DNA of 64,000 nt from Trueperella abortisuis (GTDB lineage: Bacteria > Actinomycetota > Actinomycetes > Actinomycetales > Actinomycetaceae): contig NZ_JAUSQL010000001.1 in the NCBI RefSeq assembly GCF_030811095.1, forward strand, positions 2,046,001 to 2,110,000. Direction: 5' to 3'. The notes under the pieces were generated by a model. That model searched no databases and was not told the origin of the DNA. It saw only the letters and a program-made list of their open reading frames with translations. Shown here piece by piece: positions 61,783 to 64,000 of this stretch. The position numbers and the translations under genes are program-made. Numbering within the stretch: position 1 is the stretch's first letter; each line of letters starts with the position of its first letter.

Positions 61783-62721
61783 CTATTCCCCCTTCCCGAG
61801 GACGCTGCGCCGGTAGGCGCTGGGCGAGATCCCGAAGCGGGCGGTGAAGGATTTGGACAGGTGTGCGGCGTCAACCAGCCCGTAGCGCGAACCGATGGCC
61901 TGGATGGTGTCGGATGCGAACCGAGGATCGGCGAGGCTGTCGCGGATCTTGTCCAGCCGCAAGCGCCGGATGTAGGAGCCCACGGTCTCCCCGCCTCGCG
62001 AGAACTGGGAGTGTAGGTGGCGCACGGACACGAACAGACTGTCGGCGATCATCCGCGGGCCGAGCTCGGGGTCGGCGAGGTGGGCCGCCACGAAGCGCCG
62101 CACTTGGTGGTTGAGGCTCTCGGTGTTGTCGGTGTCCGCCAGCAGGTCGGAGGCGATGACCGACACCAGCATGTCCAACGCGGACCTGACCAGCGGGATC
62201 GCGTAAATGTCCTCGAGCGCGCGGAGGTTTCCTGCGAGCTGCTCGAACAGCGGCACCGCCACCCTTCCCAGCCCGGACTCGCGGGAGATCGGCACGGCGG
62301 AGATCTTTTCCAGGTCCGAATCGGGCAGATTCACGAACGATTGCGGGAAGATCATCACCAGCGTCCGCTGCGGGGCCGGATACTCCAGCACGTAGGGGCG
62401 CTGGGTGAAATAGACCGCCAGGTTAGACGGTTCAAGCACGCACCGCCGCCCATCCTGTTCCAGGATCGACGATCCTTCCAGCTGCAAGCTCAGCTTGCAA
62501 TAGCCCTTTTCACCCGCGGGGATGTCCGCGGCGCGGCGTTCCACGCGGTGGGCCGGCGTGCGCATGTCGAACAGGTCGATGTCCCCGACATGGATCGCCT
62601 CGAGGCCCACCTCGAAGTCGGACTTGTCCTCCGGCGTCGTGATGTGAAGCGTGCCGAAGGCCTGCTGCGCCGCCACGTGCCATTCCTCGAAATTCAACGA
62701 CCCCTGCAACACCTTCGACAC
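61783..62721 (-). CDS. AraC-family transcription activator
   Basis: 312 residues from the chosen start. The N-terminal ligand-binding domain is of the AraC_binding_2 type (LNFEEWHVAAQQ, about 8-20; KLSLQLEGSSILEQDG). The C-terminal double helix-turn-helix has MIADSLFVSVRHLHSQFSRG and IQAIGSRYGLVDAAHLSKSF, then ARFGISPSAYRR. FeaR, which controls aromatic amine breakdown, has the same layout. GTG at 62721 has GGGGG upstream and leaves 112 bp for divergent promoters. ATG at 62805 or GTG at 62832 would almost touch the aldehyde dehydrogenase start. It probably activates the amine cluster. Confidence 0.85.
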   Translation of the reverse strand: MSKVLQGSLNFEEWHVAAQQAFGTLHITTPEDKSDFEVGLEAIHVGDIDLFDMRTPAHRVERRAADIPAGEKGYCKLSLQLEGSSILEQDGRRCVLEPSNLAVYFTQRPYVLEYPAPQRTLVMIFPQSFVNLPDSDLEKISAVPISRESGLGRVAVPLFEQLAGNLRALEDIYAIPLVRSALDMLVSVIASDLLADTDNTESLNHQVRRFVAAHLADPELGPRMIADSLFVSVRHLHSQFSRGGETVGSYIRRLRLDKIRDSLADPRFASDTIQAIGSRYGLVDAAHLSKSFTARFGISPSAYRRSVLGKGE

Positions 62722-62833
62722 GATGCCCCCAAGCGAACACTGTTCAACAATCGGCGTGCACGCTTTCACAATCAGCGACCGCCCGCCCGTTGCGAGACTG
62801 GTCATCGTTGAACGAGTCGTGCAAGGAGGCACC

Positions 62834-64000
62834 GTGAAGCAGTACAGCTACCAAGACATTCTCAACTCTATCGCACCCGGGGGCGGCAGCGTTGAGCTGA
62901 AAAACCCCTCGACCGGCGAGGTCATCGCGGCTATCAGCTACGACAGTGCCGACGACGTCGCGGCCGCGGTCGACGCCGCCGCCACCGCCCAGCGCTCCTG
63001 GGGAGCTCTCACGCACGCGGAGCGGTGCGAGTACCTCGTGCGCTGTGCCGAGGCGATCGAGGACAACGCCGAGACCCTCGCTGAGCTGCTCTCCCGCGAG
63101 CAGGGCAAGCCGCTGAACGGGCCGAACGCCCGCTTCGAGGTGGGCGCATGTGCGGCGTGGCTGCGGGCCACCGCAGCCATCCCGGTGGAGGAGACCGAGG
63201 TCGTCAACGACGGCGACACGTTCGCCACCCTCGCCTACCGGCCCATCGGCGTCGTGGGTGCGATCGGCCCCTGGAACTGGCCGATGATGATCACCACGTG
63301 GCAGGTTGCCCCTGCCTTGCGTATGGGAAACGGCGTGGTGGTCAAGCCGTCGGAGTACACCCCGCTGTCGGTGGCGGCGCTGGTGAGAGTGCTCAACGAC
63401 GTGCTGCCTGAGGGCGTGCTGAGCATCGTGGTGGGCGACGGCGCGATCGGCGCGGAGCTGACCACGAACCCGAGGGTCGGCAAGATCATGTTCACCGGGT
63501 CGACGGCGACCGGCAAGAAGATCGCGGCCACCGCCGCCGGCGACGTCAAGCGTCTCACGCTCGAGCTCGGCGGCAACGACGCCGGCATCGTGCTCGACGA
63601 CGTCGATCCGCGGGCCATCGCCGAGGACCTTTTCTGGGGCGCCTTCATCAACACCGGCCAGACCTGCGCCGCCCTTAAGCGGCTCTACGTGCCTGGCTCG
63701 ATTTACGACGACGTCGTGGAGGCGCTGGCCGAGGTGGCCACGGCGATGCCGATGGGCGACGGGCTGGATGAGCAGAGCGTGCTCGGGCCGTTGCAGAACA
63801 AGGCGCAGTTCGACATCGTGAAGGAGCTGGTGCGGGCCGCCGTGGATGGCGGTGCGCGCGTGGTTGTGGGCGGGGACCCGGACGAGGATCAGCCCGGCTA
63901 CTTCTACCCCACCACCTTGGTGGCTGACATCGCCCCGGACAATCCGCTGGTGGTCAAGGAGCAGTTCGGTCCGGCGTTGCCGATCGTGCGCTACGATGAC
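62834..64000 (+). CDS. NAD(P)-dependent aldehyde dehydrogenase, 3' end off window
   Basis: Oxidises an aldehyde to the acid; here probably the product of the amine oxidase. The 389 visible codons contain the cofactor region GAIGPWNWPMMITTWQVAPA and VVKPSEYTP, and the Rossmann-side GSTATGKKIA. The general-base Glu is in LELGGNDAGIVL and the nucleophilic Cys in NTGQTCAALKR, both intact. GTG at 62834 follows AAGGAGG with a 4-nt gap. It is divergent from the AraC gene. The Cys context NTGQTC with Ala-Ala-Leu-Lys following is found in amine-linked and betaine-type dehydrogenases, but the substrate is not proven. Confidence 0.93.
   Translation, partial: MKQYSYQDILNSIAPGGGSVELKNPSTGEVIAAISYDSADDVAAAVDAAATAQRSWGALTHAERCEYLVRCAEAIEDNAETLAELLSREQGKPLNGPNARFEVGACAAWLRATAAIPVEETEVVNDGDTFATLAYRPIGVVGAIGPWNWPMMITTWQVAPALRMGNGVVVKPSEYTPLSVAALVRVLNDVLPEGVLSIVVGDGAIGAELTTNPRVGKIMFTGSTATGKKIAATAAGDVKRLTLELGGNDAGIVLDDVDPRAIAEDLFWGAFINTGQTCAALKRLYVPGSIYDDVVEALAEVATAMPMGDGLDEQSVLGPLQNKAQFDIVKELVRAAVDGGARVVVGGDPDEDQPGYFYPTTLVADIAPDNPLVVKEQFGPALPIVRYDD

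Overview
The window is high-GC DNA with GTG/TTG starts, overlapping stop/start junctions and several apparently leaderless genes. The gene content (NlpC/P60 endopeptidase with Ala/Lys-rich coiled coil, pyruvate phosphate dikinase, ROK-controlled alpha-glucoside uptake, FeoABC with a possible DtxR-like box, LENTG-type surface protein) points to a Gram-positive actinomycete, probably a host-associated member of the Actinomycetales (Actinomycetaceae-like). The genus cannot be fixed from the sequence alone.

1-26.5 kb is ordinary chromosome. In order: a PBP4-type D-Ala-D-Ala carboxypeptidase (off the left edge), inorganic pyrophosphatase, a secreted NlpC/P60 peptidoglycan hydrolase, metX plus an alpha/beta hydrolase, a RAMA-domain protein, a fused FAD/Fe-S 2-hydroxyacid dehydrogenase, and feoABC-like iron uptake. 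These are followed by a ROK repressor divergent from an alpha-glucoside ABC transporter and GH13 glucosidase operon, a lipoprotein and membrane protein pair, and ppdK.

26.7-50 kb is an accessory island, visibly poorer in GC over long stretches and full of insertion sequences. It holds an IS6-type end, an IS256-family element split by an IS3-family element, an IS21-family element inside an immA-like gene, a second IS256-family element beside an inverted 443-bp copy of its own 3' end, and an IS481 fragment. Between them are defence and conflict genes in all states of decay. Intact: a Phd-like protein plus hsdM-hsdS-hsdR type I restriction operon, an AIPR protein, and a Panacea-domain/GNAT pair that looks like a toxin-antitoxin system. 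Broken: SLATT, XRE-ImmA, a second hsdM, Abi, TauE and ABC-permease remnants, and an HTH/DUF3887-like protein.

50-55.8 kb returns to chromosome-like genes: an ArsR regulator and CDF metal exporter, an exonuclease-TerB-BRCT fusion, a 5'-nucleotidase homologue that has lost most metal ligands, and a TauE permease. 56.2-58.45 kb is a two-gene XRE-ImmA/DUF4411 (PIN-like) cassette lying exactly between two ~225-bp direct repeats, each built of two 65-bp palindromic units. 58.5-64 kb is an amine-catabolism cluster (APC permease, flavin amine oxidase, AraC regulator, aldehyde dehydrogenase running off the right edge).

The most interesting signals are the repeat-bounded XRE-ImmA/DUF4411 cassette, two dispersed palindromic repeat families, the Panacea/GNAT pair, the four 22-24-bp hairpin units before ppdK, the probable pseudoenzyme 5'-nucleotidase, and a possible Met-codon leader before metX.
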